Source: Epiperipatus broadwayi (Eukaryota; Onychophora; Udeonychophora; Euonychophora; Peripatidae). From it: a stretch of DNA of 64,000 nt. Below the pieces are notes generated by a model. It was not told the origin of the DNA, ran no database searches, and worked only from the letters and a program-made list of their open reading frames with translations. The stretch lies in NCBI GenBank assembly GCA_028023455.1, contig JAQFVV010013293.1, forward strand, positions 103,461 through 167,460, in the 5' to 3' direction. A program made the translations under genes and the position numbers. Shown in pieces: positions 24,466 through 38,200 of this stretch. The stretch's first letter is position 1. Every line of letters starts with the position of its first letter.

Positions 24466-24503
24466 CTATATCTTTCATCCATTTACTACCTATCTATAAA
24501 TTA

Positions 24504-24533
24504 CATATATATATATGTGTGTGTGTGTGTGTG
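24504..24533. repeat. (AT)n(GT)n compound microsatellite
   Basis: AT repeats run into GT repeats. A similar compound (TA)n then (TG)n tract lies at 24718-24750. Confidence 0.9.
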
Positions 24534-24860
24534 ATTGTGAATCAAGACACAATGCCGATACACAAATTAAACCTTGAATAATATAAAATTAGTTAGGGAT
24601 TTAAATTTGAAAAATAACTAAAGTTACACATTTCAAGGCTATGGCATAATGGCCAACAAAAACTTTTAATGAATAAATAAATAGCAACTTTTAATATGTA
24701 ACGATATGTGTCTTGGGTATATATATATATATATGCGTGTGTGTGTGTGCGCACTGTAAATAAAATAAGTTTAACCAAATATTGTATTAGATGAACTTCT
24801 TATGGAGGTATTAAGAAAAAGCATTAGAGTCAATTTGTTTTTACAGCCATTTATTGAAAT

Positions 24861-25171
24861 CAAAATAAAAAGTGTGCTAATAGCTCTAATAAGTTTATCA
24901 ATAAATGCCACAAGAGAAAATCTTTAAAATCTGTTTCTAGAAATTATCCCCAGCTCCAGACCAGTTTCTAGCTATTGGCTTTCCTCAGTGAGGCATTAGG
25001 ATATTTCAGACACTAGATCTAAATTACCAACTCAAAGCCAGCACTTATCTGATAATTAACTTTTAAGTAGAAACTGGTCTGGGACTGGGGATAATATCTA
25101 GATAGAGATTTTAAATATGGAGCATTTATTGATAAAGTATGTTAGAGCTATTAGCATATGCTTTATTTTAG
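24861..25171. repeat. foldback repeat, arms about 110 bp
   Basis: The left arm GTGTGCTAATAGCTCTAATA faces TTAGAGCTATTAGCATATGC on the right. AATTATCCCCAGCTCCAGAC faces CTGGTCTGGGACTGGGGATA. The loop contains TTGGCTTTCCTCAGTGAGGC and ACACTAGATCTAAATT, which resemble the core of the repeats at 26.5 and 59 kb (TTTTCATCAGTGAAGAGC, AGATCTTTAAATT). Confidence 0.8.
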
Positions 25172-26216
25172 TTTATAATTACAAGCTTATCAAATTAAGT
25201 CACATGATGTATGACTTTATTTTATTTACTATTTATTGAGATATTTCACTAATGTTTTTTTTTAATTGCAAGCTTTACATATATTTTATTCTGATATTTT
25301 AATTTTAAAAAAAAATGTAAAGACCTCAAAATAATTGAAAATGTGGTGACTTTAAAGAAAATTCAACAAGCCTTGATGTCTTTGATCACAGTTACTGGAT
25401 TTCACATGCTTTGTTAGATTACTTCAAAAAAATATTTTAAATGACTAAAACTTTGATTTTTTTGTGTGTAAAATTTATGAAGACTCTCTATTATATTTGC
25501 ATTATAATTATGTGATAATTATTAAAAATCAAATGTATACATGATTACACATTTATTTAATACATTTTTTGTTTTATTTTTAAAAACAAATATAATAAAT
25601 AAATGCTTGAATAATGTTAACATGGCAAATTGCAAAGTTCCAATAAACATAAATTTATCAAACTGATTGCTAAAACATCAAGGCCAACCATCTGTTTGAA
25701 TATATTGCAATATTGTAAAAATTAAAAAATATATTGATATTTAAAGCATAGTCTGTTAATTATATCAGATTTTGATATTTATTCATTCACATTTTAAATA
25801 CAAATGTTTATTAACTTAATCTGTTCCTCTCAATTCTTGCATGATGAAACTATTTTTTTTTTTTATTAAGATTTGATTTAGTCAATATTTTCAAAGTTCA
25901 AATATGATTTTTAGTATTTATTTTATTTGCAACATGAATTTCTAGCAAATCAAGGACAATTTATTATATTCTGATATAGAATAACACATTAATATTCAAA
26001 TCAAATGTTAAAAACTTATAAGTCCCTTACCAGGGTAAATAATTAAATTTGTCATATTTCCAGAGGCTTAATTCACAATGTTTGTATAAATTTTTCAAGC
26101 TATATACATTTTGTAGTGTAAGAATGAACACACATTCATGTTTTATAGTAGTAATTTTCATCAATCAAACAATAAAATGGCAATTTATATAGCTTTAGGA
26201 GTGATTAAATGACATC
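25172..26216. other. A+T-rich stretch, no gene seen
   Basis: No coding signal or repeat recognised. Confidence 0.5.
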
Positions 26217-26383
<167 letters not shown>

Positions 26384-26514
26384 ATTATGTTTATAATTCA
26401 TATTTATTAAAGTCATATGGTTGAATAAAATTTTATAATAATTGGAAATATAACAAGTTGCATGTTTGCAAAGTAAACTGTTATTCTTAAAATGAACAAA
26501 TTAATTAAAGATTA

Positions 26515-26785
26515 AAAAAGTAGCAACTCTCTCCATTCAATAGTGCCAGGTGCAAGCAATAGTATTCAATAGATGCTAGAAAATGTATGCATCAAAATCC
26601 ATATCTAGTGCATACTCATTGAATATCAGATAATTTTTTACCTTGTAACCTTCATCAGGAAGGAGCATTGGATTTGAGAACACTACCTAGATCTTTAAAT
26701 TAATGCAACCTTCCAGCAACTATATTTCACCTTTTTAATTAACCATGAATCTATGAGTTGAAAATTAAAACACAATAATAGTGTA
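26515..26785 (+). repeat. SINE-like interspersed repeat (59-kb family)
   Basis: TAGCAACTCTCTCCATTCAA, ATGCTAGAAAATGTATGC, CCTTCATCAGGAAGGAGCAT and CCTAGATCTTTAAATTAATG appear in the same order as in the repeats at 59175-60030. Moderately diverged copy without coding capacity. Confidence 0.6.
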
Positions 26786-26817
26786 CCATTGATACTAAAA
26801 AGAAGAAAGATAATAAA

Positions 26818-27330
26818 ATGTATAATTCAACTAGTTATAGAATGAGTTTATCTTATATTAAAGAAGTCACTGATAAAATCAGTAGAAGGTTATCTAATTT
26901 TAATATAAAGACTACTTTTTCCATTAGCAAAAAATTGACTTTTTCCATAAACCTAAAGCTAAAGCTCTTTTGGAATATCAGCAGGTTTATGAGATTCCAT
27001 GTTTACAGTGCTTAAAAAGTTATGTAGGTCTATCTAGTAAATGGATTAAGGTCAGACTTAATGAACATAAAAATGCTTTTAATCAAAAGATTTTACTTCA
27101 CACTTTTTAAAAAATGATCACAAACCTATTTTTTCTAATACCAAAATATTTGCTAATTTGGAAAAGTATGAATTGAGGACCATGAGGGAGTCAGGTGAAA
27201 TATTAAAAAGACCAACTAGTTTAAATAGAATTGATGAAACACAACATATTCCAGTGTTATGGAGACAACATATTTTATCTCTTTCTTCTAATATAAACTT
27301 GAAAACAATTAATGGTGAAACTGAAGAAAA
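26818..27330 (+). pseudogene. Penelope-like element, connector and GIY-YIG endonuclease
   Basis: The frame 26818-27015 begins with a connector typical of Penelope-like proteins (LSYIKEVTDKISRRLSNFNI, then TTFSISKKL). A frameshift near 26950 moves to QQVYEIPCLQCLKSYVGLSS and WIKVRLNEHKNAF, which is the GIY-YIG core: VYEIPC in the GIY place, YVG in the YIG place, then R..EH. The next frame (27158-27577) gives LEKYELRTMRESGEILKRP and LNRIDE, the Glu-containing end of the nuclease, then VLWRQ. No YVDD is seen upstream, so the copy is 5'-truncated. It belongs to a different subfamily from the pair at 10 kb. It is inactive because of at least two frameshifts. The rest of the frame to 27577 is probably 3' flank. 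Confidence 0.75.
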
Positions 27331-29319
27331 TAAACATTTTCTTAATTCACATATTCTGAATGCTCAACTACTTCATGCTCAATCTCATTCTTTACCTCAC
27401 ATTCAAACTCATTACTATTTAAGATCTAATGGTTTTTCCTTGATAATGGTGGATGCTATTTTGTTAAAATGTTGGGAAGTAAACAAAAATAACACAAGGT
27501 TTGACCCAGAAACAACTTTATTTACATCATATAATCACAAAAATATTAAATATATATATATATCATTTCAAATTTAATTTTTTACAAGCATTATTTACAA
27601 TAAATGTTAAATTATTTCTATAAAAATTTTAATATATATAATCAAAAAATGAAATAAAATTACTTTTGTTTAACTGGATTCAATTATCAATTATTTTGAA
27701 ATCAGTTAAAATGCTTTCTTTTAATTAGATATTATAATAAAATAAATTTGCTTTTTATTATTGTTGCTATTAGTTTTAGTATATTTAAATATTTGACTAA
27801 GAAAGTAGTAAGTAGTCTTTTGCAAAAGAAGATTTAAATTTACAGCAGTAGAGATATTGCTAAAATAGAAAGAGAGTATATAAAATTAAAACATGAGCTA
27901 AAGTTACACTAGATTGAATTTTGCAAAATAGAAATATATTTCTTCAATTTAAAAAATATGAAATTAAGGCATCTGAAATACTGATAATCATTACAGGTTA
28001 ATTCAATTTTTCTGAACCTATTACTTTATTCTTCATATCACTGCAGCAAATTTTGTAATCTCATCCAAATATTTCTCATGAGATTTTTTTACATCTTTTG
28101 GAACATCTGGAATATACTTCAAAATTTTACTAATATACATACAATTACAAATAGCCTGTGTTTAAATTATCCAGCCAATAAGTTCTCAATGACTCCAAAG
28201 TATTAAAACTTATCTGTTTAGATTGTTATATAAAAGATGTATATAATTGCCAATTTAATAACATTCACATTTGATTTATATATATTTCTAATAAAAATCA
28301 GTCCTCTGCTTGAAATATTAAAGGAATTTTATACACAAGTAATTTTTTTGTATTTTATTATATATACATGAACATTTGATTTATCTATATATTCTAAATG
28401 TTCTGAAAATATTTGTAATAAGTGAGTTTGATTTTTTTTACTATTTAACTATTTGCTATTTCACCAACAAAATTTACAAGGTTATTAAAATAATATCATG
28501 AGATTATTAATATGTCATCATATAATATGCTTTTTGTTGATTATGAAAAGTTATTTGGTATATTAAGGAGAAATAATATATTTTTAACTAAAAATATTTG
28601 ATAATTTGCAAAAATAAATTACCTTTATTAGGATAATACATAATACTCATATATCTTAAATGTTGAATCAAGAAATACTATTTTAAACTTTTAGAATACA
28701 AACAATAATACGACTGGTTTTCTTCTTTTTATTATTATTTATAATAGTTTGGGACTAATAAAAGGCTGCATAAAAATTAGCTGTATCCAATAATCTTCTA
28801 ATATATAATAGATTTATATTATGTGAGTGGCCTGCTAGTTCTGAAAATATGATAACATAATTAAATAATTGTCAAGTTGATAAAATGTTGAAAAGTGTAA
28901 TTAAATAAACAGCATAAATGATGAATCTTATAAAGACTTCTTAAAGACAATTTAAAATTGATAACCAAAGTGAAAGTTCAGGAGATAGTAAAGACAGAAT
29001 AAATAAAACTAAAAATATGGGCTTAAGATTTTAGTGACATCTGTATACTTCTATATATATTTTGTGATTGTAACTCAGAAAATACAATATAGACTAATTA
29101 AGAAATTAATAAAGTTCATTAGCAGATACCTTAATGGTATTTTTATATATTTGATAACTGAGAAAAATATTTGTATTAAATTATAAACAATAATCAGATT
29201 ATAATCTATTTGGTTTTGTTATCAAACGTAACACAAAAGGTGCTATTTTTGTCACTGTTTCTTTTTCATAGCTATATTTTGTTAACCCATGTTTTGACTA
29301 GTATTGATAATCTTTTTTC
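27331..29319. other. A+T-rich stretch with possible faint coding remnant
   Basis: Mostly featureless. On the minus strand at about 28028-28160 a short open piece reads YIPDVPKDVKKSHEKYLDEI, which looks coding-like but is not recognised. There is no other support. Confidence 0.35.
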
Positions 29320-30035
29320 ATTTTTTTACAGTCAAGTTTTAATCTTTTTTATGGCATCAGCCAAATACTTTTGGATCTGCCTCACTTGGGTGACTCTCCA
29401 ACATTCCTGCTGGATTTCATTTTCTGATGCTGTAATCTGACAACACTATTATCTTAATTCAAACTTCTCAATTATATCTACAGTAATTTGAACAAGTTCT
29501 TGAGTTTCTATTCTGCTAGCAATTATACTTTTAATAATTTTCTCCATATCAGCAGTTTTTTCTACAGCTTCTTTTTGCTACATTTTTGTACTTGTAATAT
29601 CATTTTTCTTTATTGATTTTCATGAATTCTTGCATAATCTTTTGATTTTTTTCATTATTTTTATTGTACATCATGTGGATCATCTTCAATCATTCTATAC
29701 CTCTCACTATTTTCATTGTCTTTTTACAATGCTTCTTGTACCATTTTTCCAATGTCTTCTTTTTCATGCAACATATCTTCTATAGATATTCTAATTTCTG
29801 TTGCATTTTTTGATGTTTCACATTATTTTTTTATTATTTCTTGAATATTTTTTTATTAATATCAATACACTATCATCATCCATGCCTATTAAGTGCTCAA
29901 AGATAAGCATTTCTGTTTATTTCATCACAACTTTTGCTCATTTATATTAACTGGCAGTTCCCTTTGTTGCATTACTGGCTGTTTCATATTCATCTATTTT
30001 TTATCTTTTAATCTGGTAATCATTTATCTGATCAA
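29320..30035 (-). pseudogene. possible decayed coiled-coil (gag-like) coding remnant
   Basis: Several frame-shifted minus-strand pieces are rich in Lys, Glu, Gln, Asn and Met. In order from the 5' side they are MKQPVMQQRELPVNINEQ, IEDMLHEKEDIGKMVQEAL and SENEIQQECWRVTQVRQIQK. The composition and heptad-like spacing suggest a coiled coil. It could be the N-terminal part of a retroelement gag-like protein, as at 46-47 kb, but there is no diagnostic domain. Stops interrupt every frame. Confidence 0.3.
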
Positions 30036-33000
30036 CTTTATATATTTTTTTATTAATATCAATATTATATGGATTATTATGATACTTTTCATATATGCAT
30101 CAAATTCATCAATCTTAAAATGTAGCTCACTTTCCTATTTGAATGTCTACATAAAACTTTACTAGCCAATAGCTTTTTTGATTCAACTATTTTATTTTAT
30201 AAACTTTTTTTTTATTTACTTCCATTAACTCCATTTTTTTTTACTCATAGATATGTTGTGAATCAAAGCCCTCTTTCTTTTAATGTTTTTCATCATTAAA
30301 TATACTTATCAAGTTATGCAAAAAATAATAAACACCCATGCATTATGCCCAACAATGAGTAGCCAAATGTAATAATTCAAAAATAGTGATAGATATAAAC
30401 AAGCTTCAGTTGAGCATGGAAATGTAACAGCAAGAAACAGAGAGACTAAATATAATACTTCCTTCTGTAAGCATATCTCTATTGGTAATTCAAGAAGCAA
30501 CACAATGCCATAGCTAGTGTTTATGACTGGTGATGCCAGATGGATACCACATATAAGCTGTGGCCATCACATGACCCACTGATATAATTTGAAATGCTAT
30601 TACCTTATCTATAACACTAGATTTTATAGTATGGTAACTTAATCTTTAATTATCACATACATTGCACAATATAGTATAATTTAAACAGTGTATAGAATTT
30701 AGAATAAGAAAATATAAAAACTTTAAATACTAACAAACAAATAATAAAAGCAAAATAGAGTTTAAACATGACACAAAATGAGAATTTATGTTTTATAAAT
30801 CAAATATAAAATAGTTATTAAATAATAATTTTAAAATCAGCATATAAATTTTGTATCTTCATTTTTATTAATATTGACATAAGGTCTATATGAAACATAC
30901 TAAATTTAGTATAAGGAAAATCTATAATGATATTGATTTTAAATGAAGTCAAAAAGCACAATACAAAGTTTCTTCTAACCTAAAATTAAAATATGAGCTT
31001 CTAATTCTGCTAATTAAAAATACATATAATATGGAAAAGAGAAACAAAATATTGCATTTCAAATATTAATAAACACTAAATACTAAAGAATAAAAAATAT
31101 AATGGTATAAATAATAAACAATTTAAAATATAAGTAAAGTTAATAATAAAAAATTATTTAGCTAAACTAATATTCTCACTTAGAGAGATGTTAGAGTTTG
31201 AATTCAAAACTAATTTTACAGATTTGTATATGACTTGAATTTTATGAGCTAATTTAAACTCCTGGAATGCATTTTGCTAATATGTATCTTTTTCTAATGA
31301 GGTGTCTTTATTCTGATTAATTCTTTTTTCTTATTCTTTAATGTTTCTTCTTCAGTCAATTGTTACAACTTTATTATATCTTCATAATGAGATTTAACAG
31401 TTAGGTTCTTTATATTCTGTAATGACAATCTTCAAAAAGATCAGGCAGGCTAAATTATGACAGGGTTTGCTCTTACATCTGATACACTTATGAAATTATG
31501 CATTACTTTCGGAACTACACCAATGTATCAAAGCTTACTGTGTTACCGTGCTGCATTTTACCAAAAAAGTTGTGCTTTTTTGTGGTTTAAAGAATATTCT
31601 CCATGACAGTCACTATTTTTTAAATTTCTGAATATTTTTTCTGATCAGTAAGTCTAAATCTGAAAACAGGCTGCATGTTTTAATTGCTCAATACTTTCTT
31701 ATGACGTCACTCAGGTGAAATATCAATGTCATTGTTAGGTAATTAAGTGCATATGTAGTAATCAAACACTCTCAAGTGCACTAATTAATTAAATGCATGT
31801 TTTTCTGCTTAAAAGTTTTTTATTATTTAGTTATTGGATAAAGTATTTACTGCGATCCAAAAAATTTTTTCTTCCAAATATTTTAAATGCATTGAGCTGG
31901 TATTTTTCTGCCAGCTCATAATCATACACATATATACACACATATTTTGTAAATAAATAAAATATATACATTGTAATAAACTTATTTTATTAGAAATAAA
32001 TAAACACGTACGTTTCTATAAGCTCATCTATATATACGCACATATATTTTGTTTAAATATAAATATCGTTTTATAATACATAATTTTTAAAAAATAAATA
32101 AATTAACATTTAATTTTAAAATGGAGTTTTAAGAAGTTAAAATAAATTAGATCAAGATCTTGCTTTTTGATAAAAGTTTGTCTTTTGTTTAGTCTTTAAA
32201 AAAATTCTTAAAGATAGAAAGGAAGAGAAAGCAATTAGTTTTATTGTTGGGACTTTGACAGTGAAGGTATTTTTATGCTATCTATTATGCTAATCAATTG
32301 GAATGTTTCTTTGGGATTTTAAAATATGAAATAAAAGAAGAGAATATTAAAGGTGTGAACTGAAACTTTAGAAAAAAAACTATAAATTACGGACTTTCCT
32401 TTTGTTCTAATTAATTAGATTTCTGCCAAGGTTAATATCTAATCTATAAGTTTCAATTCAGCTCAGACTTTTCAATATATAAAAAAATCTAAAAAGCGCA
32501 AGGAGAAAATGTTGTGTGGCTAGATCTAACAGAACTTTCCCTGCTGGGAACCTCTTCCTATTACCACCTGGAACTGCTTTGTAAATGCCGGATATAGAGA
32601 GCTAGCCAAGGAGAATGGACTGGAAGAAGACATGGACAAACCATGAAGAATATAGAGTGAAATATTCCACCCACACAGGATCTACACTGATCGATTAGGG
32701 TAAATAGACTTTTTTTGTTATAATCTCAAGAGATATTTGCGTAATAGATTTTAGAAAAGTAAGAAAAGCCTTCACTTCAAATATCTCAAAGTTTCAACAA
32801 TAGAAAGGGAGGGATATGTAATCTTTAAGTAGATGTATTTACTCATTCAAATTAATCCACATTATAATGTTTTTTTTATTATATAATTTTTTGGGGATGT
32901 TCTATTAATTAAACTTACCTTTAGTTTCTATGATTGTTGTTCTTATAATATAGAGATAGGAATAAGAAATTGTATACTCGATCTAAGGACAAGTAAAAAT

Positions 33001-33400
33001 TTAAGCTAAAAAGATTTAACATTAGAAAGAGGAGGTTTGAGTGCGTTTGTTTTGAGTTCACCATAATATTTGATGAAATATTGTATAATTGGTAAAGTGA
33101 CAGTGCATGTTCCTTCGAGAACGATACATGTTAATTCTTGATTAGAAAAGAAAAAGGATCGGGAGGGTTTGGTTCGACAAATGTGAGGGAAGGGAATAGT
33201 CAACAAATAGAATAAAGGTGTAATAAATCTTTCAACAATATTTAAGCATCGATCTGTTATTATTTATTATAATTAATTCTTATATTTCATTTTGTAGTCT
33301 TTTGGTTCATTAAAGAAAATTATTTTAAGGTTTGCAATTGGTGATTGCCATTCGTAAATAAATTAACCGTTATTATAGAAAATTTATGGTGTGATATATA
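30036..33400. other. A+T-rich stretch, no gene recognised
   Basis: A G+C-richer pocket at about 32520-32700 and another at 31440-31620 stand out from the background. In the second, the minus strand gives Cys/His-rich short pieces (HKCIRCKSKPCHNLA), without a recognisable domain. I make no call. Confidence 0.4.
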
Positions 33401-33839
33401 CCGTGGCGCCTTTGAATTTGGAAACCCCAAAAAATCCTGGCGCGCAAGCAAAGAAAGGTTTTTCAAAAACACTTTTTTTTAACTTAACCCAAAAGTCTGC
33501 GATTCAAAAAAGGGTGGGGGGGGGGGGGGGGTATAAAAAAAAAGGAAGAAAACGGTAAAATTAAATAGCTAAGGTGTTTTACACAAAAAAAAAAAAAAAG
33601 AAGAAAAAGAAGAAAAAATTAAAAAATAAAAAAAAAAAAAAAAAAAACAAATTATATTATATAAAAATCAAAATTAAAAAATAAAAAAAAATAAAAATAA
33701 AAAAAAATAAAAAAATATAAATCAAACTTTTAAAAAAAAAAAAATAAAATTTAATTAAAAAAAAAAATAAAATTAAAAAATAAAAAAATAAAAAAAAAAT
33801 AAAAAAAAAACTAATAAAAAAAACAAAAAAATAATATAA

Positions 33840-33877
<38 letters not shown>

Positions 33878-33900
33878 AAAAAAAAAATATATTAAAAAAT
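33401..33900. repeat. low-complexity poly-A-rich tract with a poly-G run
   Basis: A G-run of about 18 bases near 33514-33531 is followed by about 350 bases composed almost only of A with scattered T, including A runs of 15-35. The left edge GTGGCGCCTTTGAATTTGG resembles AGTGGCGCCCTCGAACGG on the other side (34327-34344). It could be real low-complexity DNA, but an assembly or consensus error is quite possible. Confidence 0.7.
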
Positions 33901-34429
33901 TTAAAAATGATAATAAATATGATGTATCTAAGATTAATATGTTAAAGCTTTTTAAAAATGAAATGGTAAAAAATAAATTGCGTCATTAGAAAAATAATTG
34001 TTTTAAATAGTCGGTAAACGATATATAAATAGTATAAGAAAAATATAAAATATAATGTTAATAAATTGAGTGTAGATTAATTGAATAGAAAGGTTTATAT
34101 GGAAAAAAGGGGGGAAGAAAAAAGAAGAAATAAAATTTAAAATAAAAAAAGTAATTTATATATATAGTATAATCAAAATTGAATATTTAAAATTAAAATA
34201 TAGACACAGAAAAAATAAATTATTTGAAATAAAAAAAAAATTTATATATAATTAATAAATTTAATAAAATTTAGTTGAAATAAATATTGATGATCTAAAA
34301 TATAATATGGTCTAGGCAAAAATGCTTAGTGGCGCCCTCGAACGGCCACTGTACATTGCAATCTCATAAAATTTAAGAGCGTAACAAAATGTTTTGTTAC
34401 AGCATGTTTCGATAATTCTCAAATAGCCA
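33901..34429. other. A+T-rich stretch with one G+C-rich word
   Basis: The only distinctive part is TTAGTGGCGCCCTCGAACGG at about 34325-34344. No gene. Confidence 0.4.
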
Positions 34430-34690
34430 ATAAACATCACATGATTACCATTTCTTATGCTTAATCATAACTGTTATTAAAACAGGCAAAACTCTCTCTA
34501 TATATTGCCATTCTCAAATACTCAATTCATAGCTTTTGAAACAATGAATTTCTGATTTATGGGTGATAAGTTAAAATTCAATTTTATATCTATATATAAC
34601 AATAAAAATAATAAATATAATGGTAATTAATTATTATTTATTATATACAGTCTTTCAATCTAGAGAAGTACTTTTGCTTAATTCCTTAAC
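34430..34690 (+). repeat. interspersed repeat, 59-kb family plus a second shared block
   Basis: TCACATGATTACCATTTCTT and ATTAAAACAGGCAAAACTCT match the 59.55-kb repeat in order. The 3' part (34600-34675) contains ATACAGTCTTTCAATCTAGA and AAGTACTTTT, shared almost exactly with 56735-56800. Confidence 0.6.
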
Positions 34691-35149
34691 CCTCTTCAAC
34701 TGCCATTAAGTTAAAAAAAGATAACAAAAGTAAATGTCATCAACTCAAATATTATGAATTCCAAATTTTAATATTATCAGTTTGTCTATTTCAGTTTATT
34801 TATATTTATTAAAATTTCCTCTTTAATTTTCTTTTATTATGGTTTCTCTCTTCATGAAGAATCTTATCACTTTCAAGATCAAACTTAAATGTATATTTAC
34901 ATATCTTTTCATGATCCAAGAAAACTAAAGTAGTCATTAAATCATTATTATTTTTACTTTTCATATTCTGCTCCTTTAATCCTTTCTCAAAATACTGCAC
35001 CCCAATTCACCTATATATGATAACATACAACCACAAAAATTTGATACACAGCATTACTTATTTGTTTGACAGGTATGGTACTGTTAGAGTTATTCACTAA
35101 CTTATTAACATTATTTGTTGCACAAAATGAAACATTAAACACATCCTTA

Positions 35150-35245
35150 TATATATTGAAGCGGAATCTGAGATTCAGATTGTGCTTCACAGCCCACTTC
35201 AAATCTTCCGCTACCAACCTAAATTCAAACCCTATTCTTGCATAT
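35150..35245 (-). repeat. SINE-like repeat with B-box-like motif
   Basis: The minus strand carries GGGTTTGAATTTAGGTTGGT, then GCGGAAGATTTGAAGTGGGC. The first word matches the repeat at 18.69 kb. A small internal hairpin (GAATCTGAGATTCAGATT) is present. The frames on both strands over this block are not supported as genes. Confidence 0.45.
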
Positions 35246-38200
35246 ATATTTCACTCACTAACACATTTTTTTATCCTTTTGTTTGAGTATTATTAACTAA
35301 CATATTTATTAACGAAGATATATGCCTAAATATCTGAATTTAAACACACAAAATAAAAATAATAAATATAGTATTTAAAGAGGGAATACATATACACAAT
35401 AGGGAACAGAAGATTAATTATAACAAGCTATAATATCAATATATTATATTTTCTGCATTTTGTTATTCTATAAAAGATATAATAAGTATTTATTAATTGC
35501 AGCTCAGATATCTATAGATATTGTAGAGACAAACGTGCTGAGCAAATATTTATTGGAAAAGTTCGTTATATGTAATTTTATAAAATTGTGTTTTTAAATT
35601 ATTTTTGCTATTACACTCCACTTTTCTTTTAAATCCAATATGGAAGATGCGATTGTAATTAGTCAAAATTAATTAAAGGTGAGAAGCGTAATCTTGTATA
35701 ATATTCTAACATAACTTTAATTAAAAGTTTCTCTAAAATCAAAAGTAGAAACTAAACTTAATTGATTTACTTTTGTTACAAACATTTTTTTTATCAATTT
35801 AATTTTGAATTGAAAACTTATCTCACAATGGCATCTTCCAGCACAATGGGTAAATCGTATGTATAAATTCTTTTAAAAATTAATTGAATTAGATAACAAT
35901 TAGCAATGACCAATCAGAAAAGGATTACAAAAATACCAAGGCATGGAATAATTACGAATTAATTGGGAGAGTAACTAAGACAGTCAATGAGAGCAGTCAC
36001 CAAGAAAATTTGCGTTCGTTAATTTTAATGTGTACTGAGTAAATCTAAGTCGCCTTTCTCACCATTCGAGATGGCCTTCCCTGGAATCTGTGCCCATGGA
36101 TTCCGATACTCATAGACTATAATTATATGCCTATTTGTTAAATAATAAACTTATTGCCTGCCTGAATAACTATGCTTGACAAACTAGATCTAGTCTCCGA
36201 GGGAATTGAAATCATCAAAAGAATCACCACGTTTTACAGATGTAATCATTTCAAATGCTGCTAGACCTTTAAAGTTACCATGAATAATTTTAACTCTCAC
36301 CTATCTATTTCTTTAAACATTTTGTAAAGCTTTCATTTGTAAAATTTAATATTAGTTATGAATTAATTTGTAAAATTCTTACCTTTTTGTTAATTGTACC
36401 TTGTTCTCTCTATATATAACTTAGCTGTAATCTTTCCCACATTAAACCTCTCCTGAATAATTATTAGTTCTTAATTTCACGTCTATGCGGCAATACTTTA
36501 TTTTCATTATTATATTTTATACTTTCAGATACTAAATTATATGTCGATAATTTCCCCCAGAATCGCAAATGCTTACGCTATCTCTTTTAATAAAAGAAAA
36601 CCCTCCTTACTTTTCAGAGGGTAATTAATTTAGTATTTTTTTAAAAACAAATTTGTTATTCTTAGTATAGCGGGAGTGCCTGCCAGTCTGGGGAAATAAA
36701 ATCAGAATTTGATAATTATTGTACAGTGTTATTTTCAAAAACTAAGTAAAAATCTATTTTCTTAGAAATGTGTTTTTTTGGTTAATTAAATAATAGTGCT
36801 AACTTCTAAAATCTGCAAATAGATTTATATGAATTAAATTAATATTACTTTCTTGAAATCAATAGCCACCACCGACTTTATATATATTTAATAATATGAA
36901 AAGTATTTATTTATTAAAGCATTCAAAACCAAAGATTTATATTATTTATACGTTGTGGAAAGTTTATGTGTAGTTTAAAGTAATACATAAAGAGGGGGGG
37001 GGATCCTTTAGTTCTATGAGCTATATTATATTAGCATTAAATGTAATTCTTCCATATCCACGTAGTAATCAAATCATACCGGTACGCTGGGTTTTTATTA
37101 ATAAAGATAGGTGATAATTCTTTATTCCTTAGTTAAAAATATATATTTATATTAATGCAAGCGTTACGGGTATACCGGCCTTTCGTTATATATATATCTT
37201 TGTGCTTCGTTCATTTTTACTTACAATACCAAGGACAAGGTTTGGAAAACCTCTTTGGATTTCTTCAGCACGAGATATTATTGCATAGGGTTCGCTCTGG
37301 CAAAAGTCCAGCCTATGGCAATTCAATAAAGTGCATTCTTCATTGTTTATGACCCGACCCTGCCGACGTTTGCAGAGAGTTGCCTTCTTTAACTGTGAAT
37401 TGAAGCATCTTCTTGGATCTTAGAATAGATCTCTCCATTGCCATCATACACGTACCGCTCTCCCATATTTTGTTCTTGTTAAAAGCCTATTAATTCTCCT
37501 AAACCGTACTGTTATGATTATGCTAAATGGATTGCTATTTTTTTTATATATGTTTCATTCACACTTTCAGATACGATATTTCTGCCATTATTATTATTTC
37601 CCAAATTAGCTTCCCACACATGTTCTTATATAGCAAATGCAAATATTAATTAAATATAATTATCCTTATCCTCCAACTCAATAAACTTAAGTATTGGTAT
37701 GAGTGCTATTGTTTTATTAATGGTGGATTCAAAGAACTTTGTGTAACTGTAGTCTAGCATTATTATTAAAAATCTTATGTATCCCATTCAATCGATAAAT
37801 TATTGACATATAAATAGCCACATTAGAATAAAGCCATGAATTATTTGTTATTGATGATTAAATACATTCATTTTATAGCATTGTAAGGGAGGTTAATGTC
37901 GTCCAAGGGAAATAAACACCCATTTTATTTACATTGTAACACCAATAACGTTTGCAATCATATATATTCCAAGTTGATTTAATAAATCTTATATCTTTCT
38001 AAATATCTAAGTCATTGTTTCATTTATTGAATAGAAATGGATTTGATGTTATATAAAAAAAGTTCCACTTACTAGATGATCGAAAATCGCTAATCATAAT
38101 ATCCTGTACATGAATAAAGTTCAAATAAGAGTCTTTTTGTGTCACGACTTTGTGATGCTGGCGGGGTAGAAACAAATTAGATCAGTGTCATTGGAATTGT

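Noticed and set aside
34310-34350. Resemblance of AAATGCTTAGTGGCG to the common cephalopod SINE word AAATGCTTAGCGG
   Set aside because: The match is only about a dozen bases and the rest of that SINE is absent.
37155-37352. 65-codon frame in a G+C-richer pocket considered as an exon
   Set aside because: No recognisable domain and no flanking splice-site or exon context that I can support.
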